Assembly: GCF_004331485.1 (NCBI RefSeq)
Contig: NZ_SJKD01000003.1
Location: 310,001-374,000, forward strand
Reading direction: 5' to 3'
Origin: Kribbella capetownensis
GTDB taxonomy: Bacteria > Actinomycetota > Actinomycetes > Propionibacteriales > Kribbellaceae
DNA: 64,000 nt
Each line of letters opens with the position of its first letter. Position 1 is the first letter of the stretch. Positions 51,753 through 59,468 of the stretch are shown one piece after another. A program made the translations under genes and the position numbers. Under the pieces are notes generated by a model that saw only the letters and a list, made by a program, of their open reading frames with translations, was not told where the DNA came from and did no database searches.

Positions 51753-53065
51753 GCCCGGTCCACCACCCTCGCGCCGAGCAGGCCCTGCGGCCTGAACACC
51801 AGTACCAGAATCAGGATCACGAAGGCCCAGACGTCCTTCCAGGTGCTACCGCCGAACTGGCCCGGGATGTACTGCGTCGCCATCGCCTCGACGACACCGA
51901 GCACCAGACCACCGACGACGGCGCCGTAGATGTTGCCGATTCCACCGAGGACCGCGGCGGTGAACGCCTTCAGACCGGCCAGGAAGCCCATCCGGAACTC
52001 GATGTTGTTGTTCTGCAGACCCTGCGAGACACCCGCGATGGCCGCGAGTACGGCGCCGAGGGCGAACGCGACCACGATGATCCGGTCCACGTTGATACCC
52101 ATCAGCCGGGCGGTGTCCGGGTCCTGCGACACGGCCTGCATGCCGCGGCCGAGCCGGGTCCGGTTGATGAAGAACCACAGCAGGATGGCGCAGATCGCCA
52201 GCGCCGCCATGGTGAAGATCGCCGACCGCTGGATGGTCACGCCGCCGATGTCGATCGCCGTACCGGTGACCACATCGATCTGGGGGAACGGGATGCGCTG
52301 CTTCGCGCTCGGCCAGGTGATGCTGGTGATGAGCTTCTCGAAGAGCACCCAGCCCACGACCGCGGCGACGGCCGCAGTGGCCGCGGCCGCTGCGATCGCC
52401 TGGATGCCGATCGCGGTGCGTGCGTTCCGCTGGGTGGCCAGACCGGCCAGCCAGCCGATCCCCGTACCGACGGCGGCGCCGACGATGACGACGCCCAGCG
52501 CCAGCAGGACGCTCACGTCGCTGTCGACCAGCCGGACCACCACCCAGGTCCCGACGGCGCCGAGCACGGCGCCGATCAGCGGGGCACGGTCGTACCACTT
52601 GCTCACCGGGTGGTTCAGGTCCGCCTTCGACACGAGCGCGCCGACGTAGTACCCGATGCCCACTGCCAGGCCGGCGAAGGCGAACAACGTCCAGCCCGGG
52701 CGTTCGTAGAACAGCCGGACGAACTCCTGCAGGAAGACCGAGATGCCGATCGCGGTGATCAGCGGTGCGAGTCGTGGCGCGTTCCGCAGGGGACGGTACG
52801 CGACACGTTCCATCGCCACGGCCGTGCCGACCGAGGCGATCATCGCGCCGATGATCATGATCGGCAGGATCCAGACGCTGGTATCGCCGTCGAAGAACAG
52901 CAAGTACGTGGTCAGTGCGCCGAACGCACCGATCATGAAGACCTCGCCGTGGGCGAAGTTGATCAGCTGCACGATGCCGTAGACGACGGTGTACCCGACT
53001 GCGATCAGGGCGTACAGCGACCCGAGTGTCAGCCCGTTCACGAGCTGCTGGAAGAACTGGTCCAC
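51749..53065 (-). CDS. livH: Branched-chain amino acid ABC transporter permease LivH-like, with internal insertion
   Basis: LivH features frame both ends: GLTLGSLYALIAVGYTVVYGIVQLINFAHGE at residues 11-41, then RTRLGRGMQAVSQDPDTARLMGINVDRII and GFLAGLKAFTAAVLGGIGNIYGAVVGG in the second half. Between about residues 122 and 255 lies an extra hydrophobic stretch of roughly 130 residues (likely four TM helices) that ordinary LivH of about 290-310 residues lacks. The protein is 438 residues. It follows the binding-protein gene after a hairpin and overlaps livM by four bases. Confidence 0.92.
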   Translation of the reverse strand: MDQFFQQLVNGLTLGSLYALIAVGYTVVYGIVQLINFAHGEVFMIGAFGALTTYLLFFDGDTSVWILPIMIIGAMIASVGTAVAMERVAYRPLRNAPRLAPLITAIGISVFLQEFVRLFYERPGWTLFAFAGLAVGIGYYVGALVSKADLNHPVSKWYDRAPLIGAVLGAVGTWVVVRLVDSDVSVLLALGVVIVGAAVGTGIGWLAGLATQRNARTAIGIQAIAAAAATAAVAAVVGWVLFEKLITSITWPSAKQRIPFPQIDVVTGTAIDIGGVTIQRSAIFTMAALAICAILLWFFINRTRLGRGMQAVSQDPDTARLMGINVDRIIVVAFALGAVLAAIAGVSQGLQNNNIEFRMGFLAGLKAFTAAVLGGIGNIYGAVVGGLVLGVVEAMATQYIPGQFGGSTWKDVWAFVILILVLVFRPQGLLGARVVDRA

Positions 53066-53101
53066 GTCGACCTCCCATCTGCCTCAGTTATGACATGCCA
53101 C

Positions 53102-53128
53102 GGGGGTGGGAGGATCGCTCCCACCCCC
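53102..53128 (-). terminator. Hairpin between livK and livH, probable attenuating terminator
   Basis: GGGGGTGGGAG and CTCCCACCCCC pair across a five-base loop. Sitting inside the operon right after the binding-protein gene, it may cut most transcripts there so that binding protein outnumbers transporter. Confidence 0.7.
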
Positions 53129-53151
53129 GAGGCATCAGGTCGACTCGAAAA

Positions 53152-54381
53152 CTACTTGGCCACGAAGTCCTTGGTCTCGACGGTGGCCCACTTGCCGCTG
53201 GCAACCTTGTAGACGGTCAGCACCTTGGAGGTGGTGTCGCCGTACTGGTCGAAGGCGACCTTGCCGGTCACGCCGTCGAACGAAACCTTGCTCATGGCAT
53301 CGACGGTGGCCTGCCGGGCGGACTCGACGTCCTTGGCGTCCTTCAGCGAGGTCTTCAGCGCGTTGATGATCGAGTTGGCCGCGTCGTAGGAGTAGCCGCC
53401 GTACGCCGCGTACGGCTCCTTGAAGCCGGACGCGTTGTAGTCGGAGACGAACTTCTTCGCCGACTCCAGCGTGTCGACCGGGGCGCCGACCGAGGTGGCC
53501 AGGTCGTTCTCGCTGGTCTTACCGGCCAGCGTGATGAACTTCGGGTCGTAGATGCCGTCGCCGCCCATCAGCGGGACGTTCAGACCGGCGGCCTTCATCT
53601 GCTGCGAGAGCGGACCGGCCTGCGGGTACTCACCACCGTAGTAGACCGCCTGCGGACCCGACGGCTTCACCGCGGAGATCACGGCCTGGTAGTTCGAGTC
53701 GTCCGGGTTGATGGTCTGGGCCGCGACCACCTGTCCACCGAGCTTCTCGAACTCCTCGGTGAAGGTGCCGACCAAGCCCTGGCCGTAGGCCTTCTTGTCG
53801 TGGATGGTGGCGACCTTGGTGATCTTGGCGGTCTCGTACAGGTACCGCGCCGCGAACGGACCCTGGACCGCGTCCGTCGTGCAGGTGCGGAAGTACGACG
53901 GGTACGGCCGCTTCGGGTCGGTCTGCCAGTTGGCGCCCTGGGTCAGGCCCGGGCCGGTGTTGGCCGGCGAGACCTGGACGATGTTCTTCGGCGCGAGAAC
54001 CGGCTGGACCTGCTGGCTGGTGCTGGTGTTCAGCGTGCCGACCACGCCGATCACGTCGGCGTCACCGGCGAGCGCAGTCGCTGCGTTCTTGCCGGTGTCC
54101 GGCTTTGCCTCGTCGTCCTTCGCCTCGACCTCGAGCTTCCAGCCCGGGATCGCGTTGCTGTCGTTGGCCTGCTTCACGGCCAGCTCGACGGAGTGCTGGA
54201 TACCCAGACCCAGGGCCGACAAGTCTCCCGACAGAGGCGCGATCACGCCGATCTTGGCAGTCTTCGTCGCGCCGCCGGAGTCCCCCCCGGAGTCGTCGCC
54301 ACTGCGTGAACCGCAGGCAGTCAGGGCCAACGACGCAACGATCAGCGACGCGCCGACCCGTACTACGGAACGCTGGTGCAC
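53152..54381 (-). CDS. livK: Branched-chain amino acid-binding lipoprotein LivK-like
   Basis: This is the substrate-binding component of the Liv transporter. A signal peptide ends in a lipobox (SLALTACG, lipid-bearing Cys about residue 23), then a Gly/Asp/Ser-rich linker. The type I periplasmic-binding fold follows (KIGVIAPLSGDLSALG and, later, YGGEYPQAGPLSQQMK). I place the start at GTG 54381, because GGGAGG lies just upstream; ATG 54393 would put that site inside the gene. It is the first gene of the operon. The ligand cannot be told from sequence: leucine-type amino acids, other amides or urea are possible. Confidence 0.92.
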   Translation of the reverse strand: MHQRSVVRVGASLIVASLALTACGSRSGDDSGGDSGGATKTAKIGVIAPLSGDLSALGLGIQHSVELAVKQANDSNAIPGWKLEVEAKDDEAKPDTGKNAATALAGDADVIGVVGTLNTSTSQQVQPVLAPKNIVQVSPANTGPGLTQGANWQTDPKRPYPSYFRTCTTDAVQGPFAARYLYETAKITKVATIHDKKAYGQGLVGTFTEEFEKLGGQVVAAQTINPDDSNYQAVISAVKPSGPQAVYYGGEYPQAGPLSQQMKAAGLNVPLMGGDGIYDPKFITLAGKTSENDLATSVGAPVDTLESAKKFVSDYNASGFKEPYAAYGGYSYDAANSIINALKTSLKDAKDVESARQATVDAMSKVSFDGVTGKVAFDQYGDTTSKVLTVYKVASGKWATVETKDFVAK

Positions 54382-54572
54382 TGTTCCTCCCATGTCTGGA
54401 TAGTCCGGCAAACCCCGGACTCCCGCGTTTGCCGCGAGCACCCGCAGGTTAGACCTCCGGTGGCTCTCGACGCGATGTCACGGAACGTGTGTTGTGAGGT
54501 CGTTACAGCGGTAAGTAGCGTGAGTGAAGGTGAGTGCTGTACGCGCGCTGAACGTCGTACGCGGAGAGTGAG

Positions 54573-55160
54573 TCAGTCACTACCGCCAGCCTCGTCAACA
54601 ACCAACTCGGCAACCTGTCGCATGGAAACTCTTTTGTCCATGGCGGTTTTCTGGATCCAGCGGAACGAGTCCGGCTCGGACAACCCGAACTTCGTCTGCA
54701 GGATCGACTTGGCCCGGTCGACCAGCTTGCGCGTCTCCAGCCGCTCGGCCAGGTCGGCGACCTCACGCTCCAGCTCAGCCAGTTCGACGTACCGGGAGGC
54801 GGCGATCTCGATCGCGGGCAGCAGATCGGCCTTGGAGAACGGTTTCACCAGGTACGCCATGGCGCCGGCGTCGCGGGCCCGCTCGACCAGCTCGCGCTGC
54901 GAGAACGCCGTCAGCATCAGCACCGGGGCGATCCGCTCGCCGGCGATCTTCTCCGCCGCGCTCAGTCCGTCCAGCTTCGGCATCTTGACGTCCAGGATGA
55001 CCAGGTCGGGCCGATGTTCGGTCGCCAGCCGGATCGCTTCCTCCCCGTCCCCCGCCTGCCCGACAACGTCATATCCCTCCTCCGCCAGCATCTCGGCCAG
55101 ATCCATCCGAATCAAAGCCTCATCCTCAGCGATCACCACACGCTTAGCAGTCACCACCAC
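54573..55160 (-). CDS. ANTAR-domain response regulator (PdtaR-like)
   Basis: Residues 1-120 are a receiver domain with acidic pocket E12/D13 (AEDE), phospho-acceptor D57 (VILDVKMP) and the conserved Lys in YLVKPF. A coiled linker (VELAELEREVADLAERLETR) leads to a C-terminal ANTAR domain (RAKSILQTKFGLSEPDSFRWIQKTAMD). ANTAR proteins bind tandem stem-loops in nascent RNA to prevent termination. The closest well-studied kin is mycobacterial PdtaR, partner of PdtaS. No kinase is in the window. Three GTGs lie together; the third (55154) is six bases after TAAGGT and may be the leaderless start. Confidence 0.94.
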   Translation of the reverse strand: MVVTAKRVVIAEDEALIRMDLAEMLAEEGYDVVGQAGDGEEAIRLATEHRPDLVILDVKMPKLDGLSAAEKIAGERIAPVLMLTAFSQRELVERARDAGAMAYLVKPFSKADLLPAIEIAASRYVELAELEREVADLAERLETRKLVDRAKSILQTKFGLSEPDSFRWIQKTAMDKRVSMRQVAELVVDEAGGSD

Positions 55161-55166
55161 ACCTTA
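55161..55166 (-). promoter_or_regulatory. -10 box of a probable leaderless promoter (ANTAR regulator)
   Basis: TAAGGT on the minus strand ends six bases before the third of three consecutive GTG codons (55154). Confidence 0.4.
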
Positions 55167-55172
55167 TCGACC

Positions 55173-55941
55173 TCATCCCTTGGCGCCGACGAAGGTGTCG
55201 AGCCGTTCGACCCCGGCCTTCCTGCTCACCGCGATCGCATTCCGACGCGGCCGCCGCCACGCGATCCCCAGCAGATCCAGCGCCTCAGTGAGGATTCCCA
55301 GGATGTCCTCCGACTCGTTCGAGAACATGTACCGCGGGTAGTAGTACCGCCTGCCGTCAGGCTTGCTCGCCCAGTTCACGAACCGGCATCCGTCGGAGTG
55401 GAACAGGCCGCGGAGAAGCTTTTCGGGGTACATGGCAACGATTTCCCGCTGCCACTCCTCGAGCTCGATCTTCCGCAGATGTTTGCGCCCGGGACCATGC
55501 TGCGGGAAGAGACAGGGCCAGTGCTTCCAGCGCGCCTCGATCCGGACCGCGCCGCCACCGCCCCGCAAGCACGGGCTCGCAGTCGGCTTGACCCGCCTGA
55601 TCGTGTCGGCGATCTCCTGGTTCAGCTGGGTATACCGCTGATCGTTGATGATCTGCAGTGTGAACACGCCCCGGCGAGCGCGGGCTATCGATCCGTCACC
55701 CAGATACCACCCCAGCAACAGCGCATACGCGGACTCGTCGAGCTCAGCGCCGTCGCAGCGCGGGCACGGCGTCCCCTGAAACCCGGTGCCACGCGGCAGA
55801 CCCCGCCGCTGGTACAGCCGCCGCCAGCGCCGGATCCTTGATCGCGACACCGTGGATCTCAGCGTTGACCCGATCGGGGACGCCCTCGTCGGACATCCGC
55901 AACGCGGAGTCCACCGTCTCCTGCGACCTGAAGTGAGGCAT
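55173..55941 (-). pseudogene. Frameshifted LAGLIDADG-like homing-endonuclease / HTH protein
   Basis: Two frames together give a full member of an actinobacterial family. Frame one starts at ATG 55941 (MPHFRSQETVDSALRMSDEGV, a helix-turn-helix start). Frame two continues with IRRWRRLYQRRG and TPCPRCDG (a zinc-ribbon half), and two LAGLIDADG motifs (LLLGWYLGDGSI and LLRGLFHSDGCRF) lie about 110 residues apart. It ends RLDTFVGAKG. The join falls at about 55833-55842, where the reading frame slips by one base (769 bases from ATG to stop). It is either a recent inactivation, a programmed slip or a sequencing error. It sits just before tRNA-Leu. Without the shift it would be about 256 residues. Confidence 0.75.
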
Positions 55942-55975
55942 GCCACATACTCACGCCGTCCACCGACAAAATTTG

Positions 55976-56058
55976 TGCCGGGTGTGGGATTCGAACCCAC
56001 ACGCCCTTGCGAGCAATGGATTTTGAGTCCATCGTGTCTGCCATTCCACCAACCCGGC
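55976..56058 (-). tRNA. tRNA-Leu (anticodon CAA)
   Basis: The minus-strand product starts GCCGGGT and ends ACCCGGC-A, a perfect seven-base acceptor stem. The anticodon loop CTCAAAA gives CAA (codon UUG). A short variable arm (GCTCGCAAGGGC) and a T-loop GGTTCGAATCC complete the class II shape at 83 bases. CCA is not encoded. It reads on the same strand as pyk and the LAGLIDADG gene. Confidence 0.96.
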
Positions 56059-56163
56059 AGGGTATGCAGGAGAACTGTATCGGTTCGGGCCGCGATCGTG
56101 CTCATCGACCCGGCCGCCTCGGTCGCACGGTGTGTGGGCCGGGCCGAGGACACGCTCCGTGAC

Positions 56164-56193
56164 GAGGCGGGCGGTCCAGGGACCGCCCGCCTC
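56164..56193 (-). terminator. pyk terminator hairpin
   Basis: A 12-14 base GC-rich stem (GAGGCGGGCGGTCC and its complement) lies 47 bases after the pyk stop and before tRNA-Leu. Confidence 0.8.
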
Positions 56194-56239
56194 GATCAGA
56201 GCTCTGAAATCTTTGTGTACTTCTTTCGTTGCCCGCCTC

Positions 56240-57691
56240 TTAGTGCTCGGGGTTTCGGTAGGCGGGGGCTATGCCTTCTATGGCGTCGCCCATGCGGTGT
56301 ACTCGGAGGGCGTTGGTGGAGCCGGGGATGCTGGGTGGCGAGCCGGCGACGATGACGACGAGGTCGCCTTTCTTGAGCTTGCCTAGTTCGAGGAGGCGCT
56401 GGTCGACCTGGCGGACCATTTCGTCGGTGTGGTCGACGGTGGGGACGATGTGCGTCTCGATCCCCCAGACCACGCTCAGCCAGGAGCTGACCGACGGGAC
56501 CGGCGTGAACGCGAGCAGCGGGACCTCGGTGCGGTAGCGGGCCAGCCGCAGTGCGGTGTCGCCGGACTGGGTGAAGGCGATCAGGTACTTCGCCTCCAGC
56601 CGCTCGGCCACGTCCGCCGCGGCCTTGGCGATCACGCCGCCCTTGGTGCGCGGCTCCCACTCGATCGCCTGCACCCGGCCGAGTCCGTGGTCCTCGGTGG
56701 ACTCGACGATGCGAGCCATCGTCTTGACGGTCTCGATCGGGAACCGGCCGACGCTGGTCTCACCGGACAGCATCACCGCGTCGGCACCGTCGAGTACGGC
56801 GTTCGCGACGTCGGACGCCTCGGCCCGGGTCGGCCGCGGCGCGGAGATCATCGACTCCAGCATCTGGGTCGCGACGATCACCGGCTTCGCGTTCAGCCGG
56901 GCCTGGTCGATGATCAGCTTCTGGACCAGCGGGACCTCCTCGAGCGGGAGCTCCACGCCGAGGTCGCCGCGGGCCACCATGAACCCGTCGAAGGCCTCGA
57001 TGATCTCGTCCAGGTTGGCGACCGCCTGCGGCTTCTCGATCTTGGCGACGACCGGGACCCGCAGGCCCTCCTCGTCCATGATCTTGTGCACCAGCTGGAT
57101 GTCGGACGCGTCCCGCACGAACGACAGCGCGATCATGTCGGCCGGCAGGTGCAGCGCCCAGCGCAGGTCCTCGGCGTCCTTCTCCGACATCGCCGGCACG
57201 CTGACCGCGACACCCGGCAGGTTGATGCCCTTGTGGTTCGACACCGGCCCGCCGACGGTGACCCGGCAGACCACGTCGGTCTCGGTCACCTCCTCGGCGA
57301 CCAGCGCGATCCGGCCGTCGTCGATGAGCAGCTGGTCGCCCGGACTGACGTCACCCGGCAGACCGTCGTACGTCGTACCGCAGATGGTCACGTCGCCCGG
57401 GACCTCACGGGTGGTGATGGTGAAGCGCTCGCCGTAGGTCAAGGTCACCTTGCCCTCGGCGAACTCGGCCAGCCGGATCTTCGGGCCCTGCAGATCGACC
57501 AGGATGCCGACGTTCTTCCCGGTCTCCGCAGCGGCGGTTCTGATCCGCTGATAGATGCGCTCATGCTCGGCATGGGCCCCGTGGCTCAGGTTGAGCCTGG
57601 CGACATCCATACCGGCTTGGACGAGTTCAAGGATGCGCTCGGGGGCGGCAGTAGCCGGGCCGAGCGTACAAACGATCTTTGCGCGACGCAC
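56240..57691 (-). CDS. pyk: Pyruvate kinase
   Basis: This enzyme converts phosphoenolpyruvate and ADP to pyruvate and ATP, the last glycolytic step. The family landmarks are in order: KIVCTLGPA at the N-terminus, ARLNLSHGAHAEH, the catalytic VVAKIEKPQAV (Lys about residue 214), FMVARGDLGVELP with its metal-binding Glu/Asp, then the C-terminal allosteric domain. The 483-residue length is normal. GTG at 57691 is the correct N-terminus (VRRAKIV); a TAGGGT box ends eight bases before it, so it may be leaderless. It lies 100 bases downstream of the metallophosphoesterase gene. Confidence 0.97.
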   Translation of the reverse strand: MRRAKIVCTLGPATAAPERILELVQAGMDVARLNLSHGAHAEHERIYQRIRTAAAETGKNVGILVDLQGPKIRLAEFAEGKVTLTYGERFTITTREVPGDVTICGTTYDGLPGDVSPGDQLLIDDGRIALVAEEVTETDVVCRVTVGGPVSNHKGINLPGVAVSVPAMSEKDAEDLRWALHLPADMIALSFVRDASDIQLVHKIMDEEGLRVPVVAKIEKPQAVANLDEIIEAFDGFMVARGDLGVELPLEEVPLVQKLIIDQARLNAKPVIVATQMLESMISAPRPTRAEASDVANAVLDGADAVMLSGETSVGRFPIETVKTMARIVESTEDHGLGRVQAIEWEPRTKGGVIAKAAADVAERLEAKYLIAFTQSGDTALRLARYRTEVPLLAFTPVPSVSSWLSVVWGIETHIVPTVDHTDEMVRQVDQRLLELGKLKKGDLVVIVAGSPPSIPGSTNALRVHRMGDAIEGIAPAYRNPEH

Positions 57692-57699
57692 GTCACAAA

Positions 57700-57705
57700 A
57701 CCCTA
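57700..57705 (-). promoter_or_regulatory. -10 box of a probable leaderless promoter (pyk)
   Basis: TAGGGT on the minus strand ends eight bases before the pyk GTG. Confidence 0.4.
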
Positions 57706-57791
57706 CTCCTACAAGACCACTGGCCCGCTGGTCCGCCCCCCTTACCAGGCGGTCAACACCTCGTGACAGCTCGAGTCGAGAGCCTGAATCG

Positions 57792-59342
57792 TCAAGAAGG
57801 CAAGGGGCTGTAGGCACCTACCCCGACGTCGCCGTCGATCTGGGCGGTGACCGTCTGCAGGCCGATCGGCTTGCCGTCGGCGTACGTGATCAGGGTGACC
57901 TCACCGGGCCGCCGCAGCGTGTACCCGAGGGCGAACGCGTACGCCGCTCCCCCGGTCGTGCCGTTCGTGTACGTCGTCACCGGCCGGCCGTCGACCACCG
58001 TGTGCTCGGGCCCGACCTGGCGATGCAGGTGGCCCGACAGCAGCAACGTCGCGCAACCCCGGGCGGCGGTGTCGGCGAACGACGACGGATCGTGCACCAC
58101 CATCGTGGAGATCCGCCTGTCGTCGGGCTGGTCGCAGGCGATGTCCGCGAGCCGCTCGGACTGCTCGGCGGTCGTCTCGTCGCCCGGGGCGTCCGCGGAA
58201 CCCAGCCCGGTCTTCGTCGGGTCGCTGTCGCCGAGGAAGCGGATGCCCTCGACCTCGACCGGCTTGCTGTCGAGCACGGTGAAGCCGTTCTTGCGCATCG
58301 AGTCCTCGATGTGCCCGCCGGCGTCGTGGTTGCCGGCCACGGCGACGACCTTCAGGTCCTTGAAGTGCTGGCGCAGCGAGTTGATGCTGAACACCTCCCA
58401 GGACTGTCCCGAGGACGAGTCGTCGCCCGCGTCGATCAGCAGCTCGGCGCCGGCCACCTTCCCCACCTCGGCCGCGAACCGGTCGATGCCGATGTTGTCG
58501 TGCCGGTCCGACACGAGCAGCGCGACCGTCTCCCCCTCGCTCGCCTGGTGGATCCGGCCGCCGACCCGGCTGACCCGCTCCTCCAGCCGGCCGTAGAACT
58601 CGGTGGATCGCTCGTAGGTCTCGACCGCGGTACGAATCACGCCCACTCCGCCGGTGGTGGAGAACCCGGCCGCGACCTCGACACCCTTCAACCGCTCGTC
58701 CAGCGCCAACTCCGGCAGCAGTTTGGCCAGCGGCCGCCACTCGGTCGGAATCACGTCCGCGGTCCGCATCTGGCCCGGCCCGAAGATCGACGCGATCGTG
58801 ATCAGCATCGCCACGAGTACGACGATCGCCCGGTGCTCGACCCGGCGTTCGTGCGAATGGACCAGCTCCCACAGCTCGCGGCGGCGGCGCCGGCCGAGCA
58901 TGGTCCAGATGGTCGCGACCACCACCACGACCAGCAGGCCGGTGCCGGCGCCCGCGACCGCGTTGTCGACGGCCATCTGCTGGACGACCTGCTGGATCTT
59001 CGCGATTTCACCGTCGGGCTGGGAGGCGATCAGGGCGTCGCGGTTGAGGAGTTCGGTGAGGTTGTCGGCGTCGGTCTCCTGGATGTCGATGTTGATCCCG
59101 ATGCCGCCGGGCGTGTCGGCCGGCAGCCGCAGCCGCGGCAGAACAGCGCCGAGGTCGAGCGTGGCGTACCCGTCGAACGTGGGTGAGACGGTAGCCGCGT
59201 GCGCACCGATGGTGACGCGTTCGGAGTCGTTGACGAAGCCGAGCAGCCCGACGGTGACGGAGGTGACGAGGAAGAGCAGGGTGAGCGAGGCCCACGGCGC
59301 GATCGCGCGGAGCCGGGCTCTGGTCAGCAGGCGGCTAGCCAC
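57792..59342 (-). CDS. Membrane-anchored metallophosphoesterase
   Basis: Two TM helices (about 16-36 and 133-153) bracket an extracytoplasmic loop of about 95 residues. A third TM near 172-190 is followed by the calcineurin-like catalytic domain, exposed outside. Its metal-ligand motifs are complete: LLVSDRHDN (D-x-H position), IDAGDD, VAGNHDAGGH, VVHDPS and SGHLHRQ (spanning about 274-440). The substrate is unknown; membrane-held relatives act on lipid or nucleotide phosphates. The 516-residue length includes the N-terminal membrane module. It precedes pyk on the same strand. Confidence 0.9.
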   Translation of the reverse strand: MASRLLTRARLRAIAPWASLTLLFLVTSVTVGLLGFVNDSERVTIGAHAATVSPTFDGYATLDLGAVLPRLRLPADTPGGIGINIDIQETDADNLTELLNRDALIASQPDGEIAKIQQVVQQMAVDNAVAGAGTGLLVVVVVATIWTMLGRRRRRELWELVHSHERRVEHRAIVVLVAMLITIASIFGPGQMRTADVIPTEWRPLAKLLPELALDERLKGVEVAAGFSTTGGVGVIRTAVETYERSTEFYGRLEERVSRVGGRIHQASEGETVALLVSDRHDNIGIDRFAAEVGKVAGAELLIDAGDDSSSGQSWEVFSINSLRQHFKDLKVVAVAGNHDAGGHIEDSMRKNGFTVLDSKPVEVEGIRFLGDSDPTKTGLGSADAPGDETTAEQSERLADIACDQPDDRRISTMVVHDPSSFADTAARGCATLLLSGHLHRQVGPEHTVVDGRPVTTYTNGTTGGAAYAFALGYTLRRPGEVTLITYADGKPIGLQTVTAQIDGDVGVGAYSPLPS

Positions 59343-59414
59343 GAATCCAACCTATTGGGCTGGTCAAGTCATCGCATCTCGAACCGGGTGGCCGTTGCCG
59401 GCCGTTCACACAGG

Positions 59415-59453
59415 TGCGGGCTGCACGCAACGTTTTGTTGCCTGCAGCCCGCA
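59415..59453 (-). terminator. gltBD terminator hairpin
   Basis: TGCGGGCTGC pairs with GCAGCCCGCA, and an inner CAAC/GTTG closes a five-base loop. It lies 15 bases after the gltD stop. Confidence 0.8.
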
Positions 59454-59468
59454 TTTCATGTCCGGGGG

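Noticed and set aside
55173-56058. Genomic island inserted at tRNA-Leu
   Set aside because: There is no integrase, no duplicated tRNA 3' end that I can see, and the genes on both sides are ordinary backbone.
55941-56153. Upstream extension of the LAGLIDADG frame to 56153
   Set aside because: It reads through the tRNA-Leu gene (the WWNGRHDGLKIHCSQGRVGSNPTPGT-type string is a translated tRNA). The true start is in another frame at 55941.
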